64,000 bases of DNA from Alphaproteobacteria bacterium (GTDB lineage: Bacteria; Pseudomonadota; Alphaproteobacteria; Micavibrionales; Micavibrionaceae): the NCBI GenBank assembly GCA_029880245.1, contig JAOUOR010000002.1, positions 1 to 64,000 of the forward strand, written 5' to 3'. Both the position numbers and the translations under genes were made by a program. Shown here piece by piece: positions 30,548 through 41,967 of the stretch; position 1 is the stretch's first letter; each line of letters begins with the position of its first letter. The notes under the pieces are model-generated. The model saw nothing but the letters and a program-made list of their open reading frames with translations, had not been told where the DNA came from and did no database searches.

Positions 30548-30553
30548 TTTAAA

Positions 30554-31849
30554 TCAAGCTGCTTCGTCCTTGGCTTTGAGGGCGCGCCATGCTATATCGC
30601 GGCGGCAGAAACCCTCTGGCCAGTTGATGAGATCCACGGCCTTGTACGCACGTTCTTGTGCCTGAGCGATACTCTCACCCATAGCTGTGACGCCGAGTAC
30701 GCGCCCGCCATTACTCAAGATTTTGCCGTCTTCTCCCGCTTTCGTGCCTGCATGAAACACGTACACTCCTTCAATTTCATTCGCTTTATCAATATCTTGT
30801 ATAAGCGTATTCTTCTCATAATCCCCCGGATAGCCCTTCGCGGCCATCACCACACAAAGCGCCGGATCATCACTCCAATTCACATGACCCTGTACGTCTT
30901 TGAGTTTCCCTTGCGCAGCCATCATCAAGATATGGGCCAAATCACAATCCATACGCATCATCAGGGTCTGGCATTCGGGATCACCGAAACGTACATTATG
31001 CTCCAGTAATATCGGTTTACCCTTGCACACCATGATTCCGGCAAACAGGACTCCTGTGAAGGGGCAGCCTTCTGCCTTCATACCGTCTATGGTTGGCTGG
31101 ATGATTTTATCCAGAATTTCCTGTTCCAGCTCTTCTGTCATGATATGGGCCGGCGAGTACGCGCCCATCCCCCCCGTATTAGGTCCTGTATCGCCATCAC
31201 CTACGCGTTTGTGGTCCTGCGCGCTGGTCAGCGGCAATATGGTTTTCCCGTCAGCCAGCGCAAAATAGCTAAGCTCTTCCCCCTCGAGAAACTCTTCGAT
31301 CACTATTTCTGTTCCTGCATCACCAAAGGCCGCTCCGCTCAACATTTCTTCGGCGGCGGCTTCGGCTTGCTGTTTGGTGTTACAGATAATTACGCCTTTT
31401 CCAGCGGCTAGCCCATCTGTTTTCACAACAATCGGCGCGCCGGTGACATGAATAAAGGCTTTGGCTTCTTCCAGATCGGTAAAGCGCCCATAAGCAGCGG
31501 TCGGAATGTTGTACTTCTTAACTAAGTCCTTCATAAAGCCCTTGGATCCTTCAAGCTGTGCGGCGGCTTTGCTTGGCCCGAAAACCGGAATGTTTTCAGC
31601 CCTGAGCTTATCGGCAAGCCCATCGACTAGCGGATTTTCAGGACCAACCACAACGAGATCAATGATCTTGTCTCTGGCAAATTCCACGATTTTGTCAATT
31701 TCACTGACTTGAATATCAACACATTCCGCCTGCTCGGCTATGCCTGCATTACCCGGGGCACAGTAAAGCTTCTGGCAACTTTGAGATTTTTTCAGGCGCC
31801 AAGCCAGCGCATGCTCACGACCACCTGATCCAACCAGTAGAATTTTCAT
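30554..31849 (-). CDS. purD: phosphoribosylamine-glycine ligase
   Basis: [17 protein letters not shown] start, [33 protein letters not shown]. Confidence 0.97.
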   Translation of the reverse strand: MKILLVGSGGREHALAWRLKKSQSCQKLYCAPGNAGIAEQAECVDIQVSEIDKIVEFARDKIIDLVVVGPENPLVDGLADKLRAENIPVFGPSKAAAQLEGSKGFMKDLVKKYNIPTAAYGRFTDLEEAKAFIHVTGAPIVVKTDGLAAGKGVIICNTKQQAEAAAEEMLSGAAFGDAGTEIVIEEFLEGEELSYFALADGKTILPLTSAQDHKRVGDGDTGPNTGGMGAYSPAHIMTEELEQEILDKIIQPTIDGMKAEGCPFTGVLFAGIMVCKGKPILLEHNVRFGDPECQTLMMRMDCDLAHILMMAAQGKLKDVQGHVNWSDDPALCVVMAAKGYPGDYEKNTLIQDIDKANEIEGVYVFHAGTKAGEDGKILSNGGRVLGVTAMGESIAQAQERAYKAVDLINWPEGFCRRDIAWRALKAKDEAA

Positions 31850-31917
31850 CGGTTTTAGCTCCCTAAATTTTGTCCGTACGTGCGTACTAAACCCTATAAA
31901 CACCTAAAAATCAACGC

Positions 31918-34908
31918 CTAATCATCCCTTAGCATAATCAATGATGTATTTCCGCCCATAGCCGTAGTATTGATGCTGATATTTTTTTCCACACCAAAGG
32001 CCTTAATATAATCCGGCCCCCCTGCTTTTGGACCTGTACCGGATAGCCCCATCCCGCCAAAGGGCTGCACTCCGACAACAGCCCCAATCATAGAACGATT
32101 CACATAGATATTCCCGGCACGTACTCCCTTTGCAACCCTATCTTGAGTCGTTTGAATCCGGCTATGGATGCCGCAAGTCAGGCCATATTCAGAATTATTG
32201 ATTTCTTCGATAATATTTTCCAGATCTTCGCCCTTATATCTAATGATATGAAGAACGGGTCCAAAGATTTCCTCTTTCAATACCGAGAGTGAGGGAATTT
32301 CATAAGCTATGGGTGCAAAATACAGGGATTTATCCCTCACGTCTTCATTGATTTTGGCTTTGGCTATAAATTTATAATTCTTTTCCAGATGCTCTTCGTG
32401 GGCTTCGAGTACTGATTTTGCGTTTTGGTCAATAATATGACCAATATCAGCGCTTAACCTCCAAGGCTCTGTGATATTCAGCTCCGCCATCGCATTTTTG
32501 ATCAAATCCATAAGATTATCGGCAATTTCATCTTGTACGTACAGCACGCGAAGCGCCGAGCAACGCTGGCCTGCCGAGCCAAATGCGCTGAGGAGTACAT
32601 CATCGAGCACTTGCTCCGGCAGGGCCGAAGAATCAACGATCATGGCATTTTGTCCGCCCGTTTCGGCAATCAGGGGGATTATGGCCTCATTATGATCAGC
32701 CAAAGTTTTCTGGATATGCTTTGCCGTTGCAGTTGAACCTGTAAAGGCTACGCCTGCCACTTGTGGATGAGATACAATTTCGTTGCCGATTGTCCCTCCT
32801 ACATTAAAAAGGTGCAAAACATCCTTTGGAATACCGCTTTGATGCATAAGTTCGACTGTACGTCTGGCTATTTTTCGGGTTTGAGAAGCCGGCTTGGCCA
32901 TCACGGCATTGCCCGCCACCAAAGCCGCCGCAATCTGCCCTGTGAAAATGGCAAGCGGGAAGTTCCACGGGCTAATGCACACGAAGACCCCGCGCCCTTC
33001 ATGGAGCAAATGGTTACTCTCCCCTGTATAGCCCTGCATTTTATGGCCCTGCGAATTATAAACTTCCAGCCCTTGCGCCGCATAGTAACGGCAAAAATCA
33101 ACAGCTTCCCTGACTTCATCGCGTGCATCGGGTAAAGTCTTTCCGCCCTCATAAGCCAGTATTGCCATAAATTCATCGCGACTATCCTCTAGGGTCTGTG
33201 CAAATTTCAAAAGGGCTTGCGCCCTATCCTGTACGTCTGTCTTATTCCACGACTTAAAGCCCTCTGAGGCACTTTTGAAAGCCTTTTCTATCTCTGCGTC
33301 ACCCTCCTCGATCTTGGGCACGCTACGGCCGTTTATAAGCGACTCTGATGACGCCGAGATCTGATAATTAGCGATAAAATCAATCGTTTTTTGTGATTCA
33401 CTGGGTGCATTCAAATCCAGCCCCTTTGAATTTTGCCTCTGACTGCCGAAAATATCTCTCGGCAAAGGGATAAGATTATTATGCTTCGGACTGATTCCGC
33501 GGGCTTCCTCAACGGGGTCTGTTATGAGAGACTCAGGGGGCACGGAAGAGTCCAACATTTTATTAACAAAAGAGGAGTTTGCACCATTTTCCAATAATCT
33601 TCGCACCAGATAGGGCAGCAAATCCTTGTGTGGGCCTACGGGTGCATAGATACTGACCTTGTAATCCTGCACTATAGACGCGTACACCCCCTCGCCCATC
33701 CCGTGCAGACGTTGGAATTCAAAGTTATTGGCTGTCTTATTGGCCATTTTAAGAATAGCAGCGATTGTGTGCGCATTATGGGTTGCAAACATCGGATAGA
33801 AAGCGTCCTTATGGCCCAAAATTTTTTGCGTACACGCCAAATAGGATAAATCCGTATTAGATTTGCGCGTGTAAACAGGGTAATCCGGCGCGGCATTCAT
33901 TTGCGCTACTTTGATCTCGCTATCCCAATAGGCCCCCTTCACCAATCGCAGCGGAATCTTCTTTTTGTGAGCCAGAGAAAGTCCGGCAAGATAATCAAGC
34001 ACGGCAAGTCCTCGTTTTTGATAGGCCTGCACGGCTAATCCAAGTCCTTCGTAGTTTTTGAGTTTTTTGGACGCGAAAACCCTTTTAAATATCTCGATAG
34101 ACAGATCAAGACGCGCCACTTCCTCGGCATCAATAGTCATTGGAATATTATGATGAGCAGCCATTACCGCCAATTCGGTTAATTTTTCAACCAATACTGG
34201 AGCGCAATTATCTTTCTGGGTGTACGTGTATCGTGGATGCAGAGCAGAGAGCTTAACCGAGACACCTGTGCCTTCTTTTGTACGTTCTGCCACAGTGCGA
34301 ATTGCATGGGCATAGCTCTCGAAATAACCTTGCGCTGTTTTGGCATCGCGCGCGCCCTCGCCAAGCATATCATAAGATAATCTATACCCCTGTTTCTCAT
34401 AAGAGTTTGCGTTTTTAATGGCGCCTTCAATATTGGCACCCAAAACGAATTGCCGCCCCATAATCTGCATAGCCTGAACCATAGCCTCGCGAATAATCGG
34501 CTCGCCAAGTCTGGCAAAAGCACTATCAAGCGTTTTATGGGTCAATGCCAGACCTAAGCCGACCGCACGGGTGAGTAAGTCTTTGGGTTTTTCGCCATGT
34601 TTATGCAGCCATTCAGCGGCCTTGATCTTATCGCGAATCAGGAGATTAGCTGTTTTAGAATCAGGTATCCTCAGAAGCGCTTCCGCCAGACACATCATGG
34701 CCAGCCCTTCTTCTGTATCAAGGGAAAATTCCTGTAAGAACGACTCAAGCTGGCTTTTTCCGCCTTTTCTGTCTCTTGCCTTGTTGACCAGATCTATGGC
34801 GGAGACACGTACATCATGCGCTAAGTCCTTGTCCCAGCTTAAAGAATCCAGCAACTCTCCGATGCAGGATTCCTCGTCCTTATATAAATACGTCGCAAAT
34901 GGCATTAT
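31918..34908 (-). CDS. putA: bifunctional proline dehydrogenase / P5C dehydrogenase
   Basis: PRODH motifs (LVKGAYWDSEIK) and ALDH motifs (VCISPWNFPLAIFTGQ, GSAGQRCSALRVL, EEIFGPVLH). Confidence 0.95.
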   Translation of the reverse strand: MMPFATYLYKDEESCIGELLDSLSWDKDLAHDVRVSAIDLVNKARDRKGGKSQLESFLQEFSLDTEEGLAMMCLAEALLRIPDSKTANLLIRDKIKAAEWLHKHGEKPKDLLTRAVGLGLALTHKTLDSAFARLGEPIIREAMVQAMQIMGRQFVLGANIEGAIKNANSYEKQGYRLSYDMLGEGARDAKTAQGYFESYAHAIRTVAERTKEGTGVSVKLSALHPRYTYTQKDNCAPVLVEKLTELAVMAAHHNIPMTIDAEEVARLDLSIEIFKRVFASKKLKNYEGLGLAVQAYQKRGLAVLDYLAGLSLAHKKKIPLRLVKGAYWDSEIKVAQMNAAPDYPVYTRKSNTDLSYLACTQKILGHKDAFYPMFATHNAHTIAAILKMANKTANNFEFQRLHGMGEGVYASIVQDYKVSIYAPVGPHKDLLPYLVRRLLENGANSSFVNKMLDSSVPPESLITDPVEEARGISPKHNNLIPLPRDIFGSQRQNSKGLDLNAPSESQKTIDFIANYQISASSESLINGRSVPKIEEGDAEIEKAFKSASEGFKSWNKTDVQDRAQALLKFAQTLEDSRDEFMAILAYEGGKTLPDARDEVREAVDFCRYYAAQGLEVYNSQGHKMQGYTGESNHLLHEGRGVFVCISPWNFPLAIFTGQIAAALVAGNAVMAKPASQTRKIARRTVELMHQSGIPKDVLHLFNVGGTIGNEIVSHPQVAGVAFTGSTATAKHIQKTLADHNEAIIPLIAETGGQNAMIVDSSALPEQVLDDVLLSAFGSAGQRCSALRVLYVQDEIADNLMDLIKNAMAELNITEPWRLSADIGHIIDQNAKSVLEAHEEHLEKNYKFIAKAKINEDVRDKSLYFAPIAYEIPSLSVLKEEIFGPVLHIIRYKGEDLENIIEEINNSEYGLTCGIHSRIQTTQDRVAKGVRAGNIYVNRSMIGAVVGVQPFGGMGLSGTGPKAGGPDYIKAFGVEKNISINTTAMGGNTSLIMLRDD

Positions 34909-34970
34909 CATGGTAAAACCCTATCATATCAGGAGTAGAATTTCGCGTTTGCCTTCTATATTATCCCCTT

Positions 34971-36386
34971 ATGAATCAGGAAAATCTGCAATTTGATAAT
35001 ATCCCGGAATTTTCTGTGACCGAGCTTGCAAACTCGGTCAAGCGCACATTGGAAAATGCTTATGGGCGCGTACGCGTACGCGGTGAAATCGGGCGCATTT
35101 CCTTGCCTGCGTCGGGGCATCTTTATACGAACCTCAAAGAAGACAAGGCCACGATTGATGCGGTGTGCTGGAAGGGAAATTTATCAAAATTATCCGTAAG
35201 GCCCGAAGAAGGTATGGAAGTAATCTGCATTGGTCGCATTACAACGTTTGGATCAAAATATCAGCTTGTCATCGAATCTCTGGAACTTGCCGGAGAGGGT
35301 GCCTTGCTCAAAATGCTGGAAGATCGGCGCAAAAAACTGGCGGCTGAGGGTTTATTTGCTCAAAAGAAAAAACAGTCTATTCCGTTCTTGCCTAATAAAA
35401 TCGGGATTGTAACTTCTCCTTCCGGGGCTGTGATTCGGGATATTATACATCGCCTGAGAGACCGCTTTCCCCGTCATGCGATGGTCTGGCCTGTTAAGGT
35501 GCAAGGTCAGGGCGCCGCAGAAGAAATTGCCGCAGCCATAGCAGGATTTGACGCCTTGCCGGACACATACAGGCCAGATGTCCTGATTGTTGCGCGCGGC
35601 GGTGGTTCGCTCGAGGATCTGATGGCATTTAACGAGGAAATCGTTGTACGCGCCGCAACGTCTTGTTCTATTCCGCTTATTTCAGCCGTCGGACATGAAA
35701 CGGACACGACTTTAATTGACTATGCTGCCGATTTACGCGCCCCTACGCCTACAGGGGCTGCAGAAATGGCTGTTCCCGTACGTATGAATTTAATGGCTCA
35801 GGTGGCGGAAGATGAACAGCGCCTTATTTCGGGCTTATCGCGTATGCTTTCGGAAAAGAGGCATAAATTAGAGGCACAAACAGCAAAGCTTGGCCAGCCT
35901 GAACGCCTGCTCGAGATGCGGATGCAAAATATTGATCATATCGCCCATAAACTGGATAGTCTTTTTAAAGGATTGATTACGCATAATGAGAAAAAAGTTG
36001 CCCGCCTTTACGTGCCAACGCCCCATAGTCTGGTCCGTGAAAAGCGTATGTCTTTTGATCGATGGGCCAAAGAGTTGAAGCCTATGGCAACACGTACACT
36101 TAATCAAAAGCTTGAAATAACTGAAAAATTTGGTCATATGCTTGAACTTCTCTCTTTTGAAAACATTCTTGAGCGCGGTTATGTTGTGGTGCGTGATTCT
36201 AATTATAAACCTGTGACAAAGGCCAAGAGTTTAGAGGCCAATCAATCTGTTAGCCTTCAGTTTCACGGGCAAAAAATTATTGGCGCGACTATAACAGGCT
36301 CGAAAGAAAGTAATCTGCAACAAAAGTCTTCTACAAAGAAACAGGTACAGGCCAATGATCCTGAGGAACAGGGCAGCCTTTTTTAG
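34971..36386 (+). CDS. xseA: exodeoxyribonuclease VII large subunit
   Basis: OB-fold N-term GRVRVRGEIGRISLPASGHLY; TSPSGAVIRDI; ARGGGSLEDLMAFN; SAVGHETDTTLID; C-term QGSLF. Confidence 0.95.
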   Translation: MNQENLQFDNIPEFSVTELANSVKRTLENAYGRVRVRGEIGRISLPASGHLYTNLKEDKATIDAVCWKGNLSKLSVRPEEGMEVICIGRITTFGSKYQLVIESLELAGEGALLKMLEDRRKKLAAEGLFAQKKKQSIPFLPNKIGIVTSPSGAVIRDIIHRLRDRFPRHAMVWPVKVQGQGAAEEIAAAIAGFDALPDTYRPDVLIVARGGGSLEDLMAFNEEIVVRAATSCSIPLISAVGHETDTTLIDYAADLRAPTPTGAAEMAVPVRMNLMAQVAEDEQRLISGLSRMLSEKRHKLEAQTAKLGQPERLLEMRMQNIDHIAHKLDSLFKGLITHNEKKVARLYVPTPHSLVREKRMSFDRWAKELKPMATRTLNQKLEITEKFGHMLELLSFENILERGYVVVRDSNYKPVTKAKSLEANQSVSLQFHGQKIIGATITGSKESNLQQKSSTKKQVQANDPEEQGSLF

Positions 36387-36486
36387 CAAAGCTCTATTTC
36401 AATTTTAATCCCCGAGAAGTCTTTTAAATCCCGTGAAATACAGGTAATATGGCATTTGCTAATCTTTATCAGGAATAGATAATCTT

Positions 36487-37521
36487 ATGTCAGACGATGC
36501 AAAAGTTCAAAACATGGAAGATGAAAGCCCTGACTTTCACAACACGAGCAAAGTTGCATTTAGTCAAAATATGGACTTGTTGCAAAAAGATTTAAGTCTG
36601 CTCTATCTCAAAGGCAATGCCAGCGCACGTAACAAATTCGGTGATATCTATCCAGAGATCGCGCAGTATCTTTTTGGTGAGGATTTGATCCGGTATGATT
36701 ATGAGGGGTGTGATGATATAGAACATCGCGATCAACTCGAAGAAGAAGCCTTGCAGCGCCGGTTTGATATTTTGAACATCATGGAAGACCTTAGAGAAAA
36801 AAGTGTCAAAGCCGGTTCTCTGGAAATGGAGTATGTCAGTAAAGTCATTGATCATTTCGGCGTTGAGGTGAGCCGCTATATGTACGCGGAAAACATTATA
36901 GAACGCGTTCGACCAGGGGCGTTAAAGACAGTGGAAACAAAGAAAAAAGAAAGTGATGATGGAAAAAAGCATTATCATACGCAGGAAACTCTGGATGATG
37001 ACACTATCCTTAGGGCCGCAGAACAGGAAATTCTTGCGTCCAAGCCAAAAGACACGGCTGTACCTCTTCCTACTATGGAAGCGGAAGGAGAAAGCAAACC
37101 TTCAAATCCGGTCCCTGTTAATATAGAGGATGAATTAGCAAATATTAAACCGATTGATATGCGTGATGCTAATGACGGAATGCAAAGCCCTGATACTGAT
37201 AGTGAAGGGCAAACACAGAGCGAGTTCCCTCCTGCCGAGGAAATACCTGCTGCGTCCCCTGTTGAAGAAATGCCAGCTTCTGAAGTAGTAGCGCCTCAAG
37301 CGCCGCCCGTTCCACCTGAACCGGAAAGAGCAGAAGATAACAGGAAGTCAAGTCTTGGGCCGCCTTTATTAAGAGACGAAGAAAAGAAAGAGGCGCCTCC
37401 TATATTTGCTCATAAGCCTGATTTTATGAATATAAAAGTTGCTGATGAACCTAAACCGGAAGAAAAGCCGCAAATATCTTACAAAGAAATATTCAACACT
37501 TTGGCTGCGAAAGTCGCTTAA
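36487..37521 (+). CDS. hypothetical cytosolic protein with acidic, Pro-rich C-terminal half
   Basis: intact ORF, no overlapping alternative; no recognised family. Confidence 0.75.
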   Translation: MSDDAKVQNMEDESPDFHNTSKVAFSQNMDLLQKDLSLLYLKGNASARNKFGDIYPEIAQYLFGEDLIRYDYEGCDDIEHRDQLEEEALQRRFDILNIMEDLREKSVKAGSLEMEYVSKVIDHFGVEVSRYMYAENIIERVRPGALKTVETKKKESDDGKKHYHTQETLDDDTILRAAEQEILASKPKDTAVPLPTMEAEGESKPSNPVPVNIEDELANIKPIDMRDANDGMQSPDTDSEGQTQSEFPPAEEIPAASPVEEMPASEVVAPQAPPVPPEPERAEDNRKSSLGPPLLRDEEKKEAPPIFAHKPDFMNIKVADEPKPEEKPQISYKEIFNTLAAKVA

Positions 37522-37641
37522 TGCTGGAATAGCCTCGGAGTAATTCGCTATTCCTTATGCTACACTTTAAAGCCTGACTTATTTTATAGTCGTTCGCAGC
37601 ACCCCGAAGCCGCATTAAGTCTTTTCAAAGCCGCTTGAGGT

Positions 37642-39333
<1,692 letters not shown>

Positions 39334-39352
39334 TCAATCTAATAACTTAAAC

Positions 39353-40204
39353 TTACTTGTTACCTAATTGTGCATATTCAAGTGTCTTATCTTCACTTGA
39401 ATCATGAGATGCAAATTCTACCTTGGCGCGCGCAACCCAAGCTCTAAATTCTTCCTTGGTCACAGCATGCACTTCAATGGGCATATAGGTATGGTCCTTC
39501 CCGCAAATCTCTGAACATTGCCCGTAATAAACACCGGGTTTATTGATTCGAAACCATGTCTCATTAGTCCGGAACGGAACGGCATCAATTTTTACGCCGA
39601 ATGCCGGTATTGTCCACGCATGGATCACATCGGCAGCTGTAACCAATAGAGCAATATTGGTTTCGATCGGCAGAACCACAACATTATCAGTGGAAAGTAA
39701 TCTTTTCTGACCGTCTTTGATTTCTTCATCTTTTACCATATAAGACAAGAAGTTAATCCCGCCTTGATCCGGATATTCATAGCCCCAATACCACTGATAT
39801 CCTGTGACTTTCAGAGTCATTTCCGGTTCGGCAATCTTATCGTTTTGATACAAAATTTTGAAAGACGGCACTGCAATAATGATCAGGATTACGATTGGAA
39901 TAACTGTCCAGACAATTTCCAGCAAAACATTATGAGTAACATTTGACGGAGTCTTATTTGCCTTTTTATTAAAACGTAAAATAACAATAGAAAGCAGTAA
40001 CAAAACAAAACCGACAATAGCGCTGATTATATAAAGTAGCATATTGTGAAATTCGTGAATGCGCTCGGCTGAGGAACTGGCTGAAGGCTGGAACGTCAAC
40101 CCCCAATTCACAGGCTCGTTTGCCAATGCCGGGATAAGAGAAAACATAATCAGGGAGCCAAAGCACGTAAAGATTATGGCCAAAATTCTGTTCTGTATTT
40201 TCAT
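39353..40204 (-). CDS. ctaC: cytochrome c oxidase subunit II
   Basis: CuA motif YYGQCSEICGKDHTYMPI; GYQWYWGYEYPD; start at MKIQNRI. Confidence 0.97.
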   Translation of the reverse strand: MKIQNRILAIIFTCFGSLIMFSLIPALANEPVNWGLTFQPSASSSAERIHEFHNMLLYIISAIVGFVLLLLSIVILRFNKKANKTPSNVTHNVLLEIVWTVIPIVILIIIAVPSFKILYQNDKIAEPEMTLKVTGYQWYWGYEYPDQGGINFLSYMVKDEEIKDGQKRLLSTDNVVVLPIETNIALLVTAADVIHAWTIPAFGVKIDAVPFRTNETWFRINKPGVYYGQCSEICGKDHTYMPIEVHAVTKEEFRAWVARAKVEFASHDSSEDKTLEYAQLGNK

Positions 40205-40328
40205 TTTCGATTGCTCTTTATAATGTATCATATAATTGCACGGCGCTAGAAATAGAAATATATCACTGAAAAAGCAAGTCTGAACAGTGCTGTTTTATGA
40301 TTTTTTTTTAGTTTTTTACCTTTTTTTT

Positions 40329-41045
40329 TCAAAATGAAAGTCTGGCCCATGCCAAACAGGCTACAGAAGCTGTTTCCGAGCGCAAGATATTTTCGCCCAA
40401 GCTCATCGGCACCATATAATTATTTTTTTCCATTGTATGAATTTCTTCATCCGTGAAACCTCCTTCGGGACCGATTAAAAAAGACAGATCTCCTTTTCCT
40501 GCGCTGATATCCTTTAAAGGCGGCGCATTTTTGCGCTCCAGAGCGACAAGAACCAGCCTATCCAACGTTTTAACAAATTCGTTAAATTTCTGTGATTCGT
40601 GAAAAACCGGAATATCGAGTCGCTCACATTGCTCGGCTGCTTCGATAATCTGGCTTTTGGTGCGATCAATATTCAAATACCGCTTTTCCGTATGTTGTGT
40701 CAGAACAGGGTATAAGTCACTTACACCAAGCTCAACGGCTTTTTCAATCATGGTTGATAATCGCGGCGTCTTGATTGGCGAGAAATAAAGAGAAAGCCGC
40801 TGAACTTTCTTGGGTTGCTCTCTTATTTGTTCCTTTAATTCTATCTCGATAGATTTTTTGTCCAGCGCCTTTATCACAGCAAGATATTCCCCGTCCTTCC
40901 CGTTAAAGACGCGCAAATTATCACCTTCCTTACGACGCAAAACAGTCCTGAAATAATGTGTCTGGTTTTTATCAAGGGAAATAACCGCATTTTTTTCCAA
41001 TGCGGCATTGAGGAAAACTCTGGGATGTTTATAGTCTTGCTTCAT
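40329..41045 (-). CDS. rsmE: 16S rRNA (uracil(1498)-N(3))-methyltransferase
   Basis: IGPEGGFTDEEI, LGENILRSETASVACLAW; start at MKQDYKHPRVF rather than the longer ORF. Confidence 0.93.
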   Translation of the reverse strand: MKQDYKHPRVFLNAALEKNAVISLDKNQTHYFRTVLRRKEGDNLRVFNGKDGEYLAVIKALDKKSIEIELKEQIREQPKKVQRLSLYFSPIKTPRLSTMIEKAVELGVSDLYPVLTQHTEKRYLNIDRTKSQIIEAAEQCERLDIPVFHESQKFNEFVKTLDRLVLVALERKNAPPLKDISAGKGDLSFLIGPEGGFTDEEIHTMEKNNYMVPMSLGENILRSETASVACLAWARLSF

Positions 41046-41967
41046 GACACAAGAAGTGAATACTGAAAATTTCACAGATATCAAGCATCTTGTTTGGATC
41101 GAGCGCATTTTACCGGCCAAATTCCACCCTTATGCCTATTTAATGCGACTCGACAGGCCCGTTGGAATATGGCTTTTGCTTTTGCCCGGACTGTGGGGGA
41201 TTAGCTTTGCTACAGGTGGCCTGATGCATTTTTCAGGGGAAACTCTGCGCATTATGATGCTCTTTACCCTTGGCGCAGTGACTATGCGCGGAGCGGGCTG
41301 CGTGATAAATGATCTATGGGATCGTGATATAGACAGGCTGGTTGAGCGCACCCAAAACAGGCCCCTGGCCAGCGGAGCATTATCAGCCAAACAAGGTTTT
41401 TTGTTTTTAGCTACATTGTTGCTGATTGGTCTTATTATTTTATTGCGGCTAAATATAACAACTATTCTTCTTGGGGTTATAAGCCTGCCGCTGATTATTC
41501 TTTACCCTTTCATGAAACGCATCACCTATTGGCCGCAGATATTTCTTGGCCTGGTTTTTAATTTCGGGGTTCTGATGGGTTGGAGCGCGGTTACCGGTTC
41601 AATTGGTCTTCCTGCTATTTTGCTTTATATTGGTGCTATTTTCTGGACCATTGCCTATGATACTATATACGCGCATCAGGATAAGGACGATGATCTCATA
41701 GCCGGTGTAAAATCTACCGCCTTGTTTTTTGGAGAAAATTCAAAGCTGTACGTATCCGGATTTTTCCTTGCGAGCCTTATTTTTATTGCCGTAGCCATAA
41801 TATTTTCGAAGGGCGTTGGTCTTTCGATCCTGCTCTTGAGCCTGCCCGCTTTTCATTTTATATGGCAGGTAGGTAGATGGGATCCGTTGGACCAGAAGAG
41901 TTCCCTGAAAACTTTCAAGGCCAATCGCGATGCGGGGGTTTTGATATGGCTGACCCTAATGGTTTAA
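41044..41967 (+). CDS. ubiA: 4-hydroxybenzoate polyprenyltransferase
   Basis: YLMRLDRPVGIWLLLLPGLWG, NDLWDRDIDRLVERTQNRPLASG, YAHQDKDDDLIAGVKSTA. Confidence 0.95.
   Translation: MTQEVNTENFTDIKHLVWIERILPAKFHPYAYLMRLDRPVGIWLLLLPGLWGISFATGGLMHFSGETLRIMMLFTLGAVTMRGAGCVINDLWDRDIDRLVERTQNRPLASGALSAKQGFLFLATLLLIGLIILLRLNITTILLGVISLPLIILYPFMKRITYWPQIFLGLVFNFGVLMGWSAVTGSIGLPAILLYIGAIFWTIAYDTIYAHQDKDDDLIAGVKSTALFFGENSKLYVSGFFLASLIFIAVAIIFSKGVGLSILLLSLPAFHFIWQVGRWDPLDQKSSLKTFKANRDAGVLIWLTLMV

Noticed and set aside
40329-41120. longer 263-aa rsmE ORF start
   Set aside because: The N-terminal 25 aa run into ubiA coding sequence and do not look like RsmE; MKQDYKHPRVF at 41045 fits the family better.
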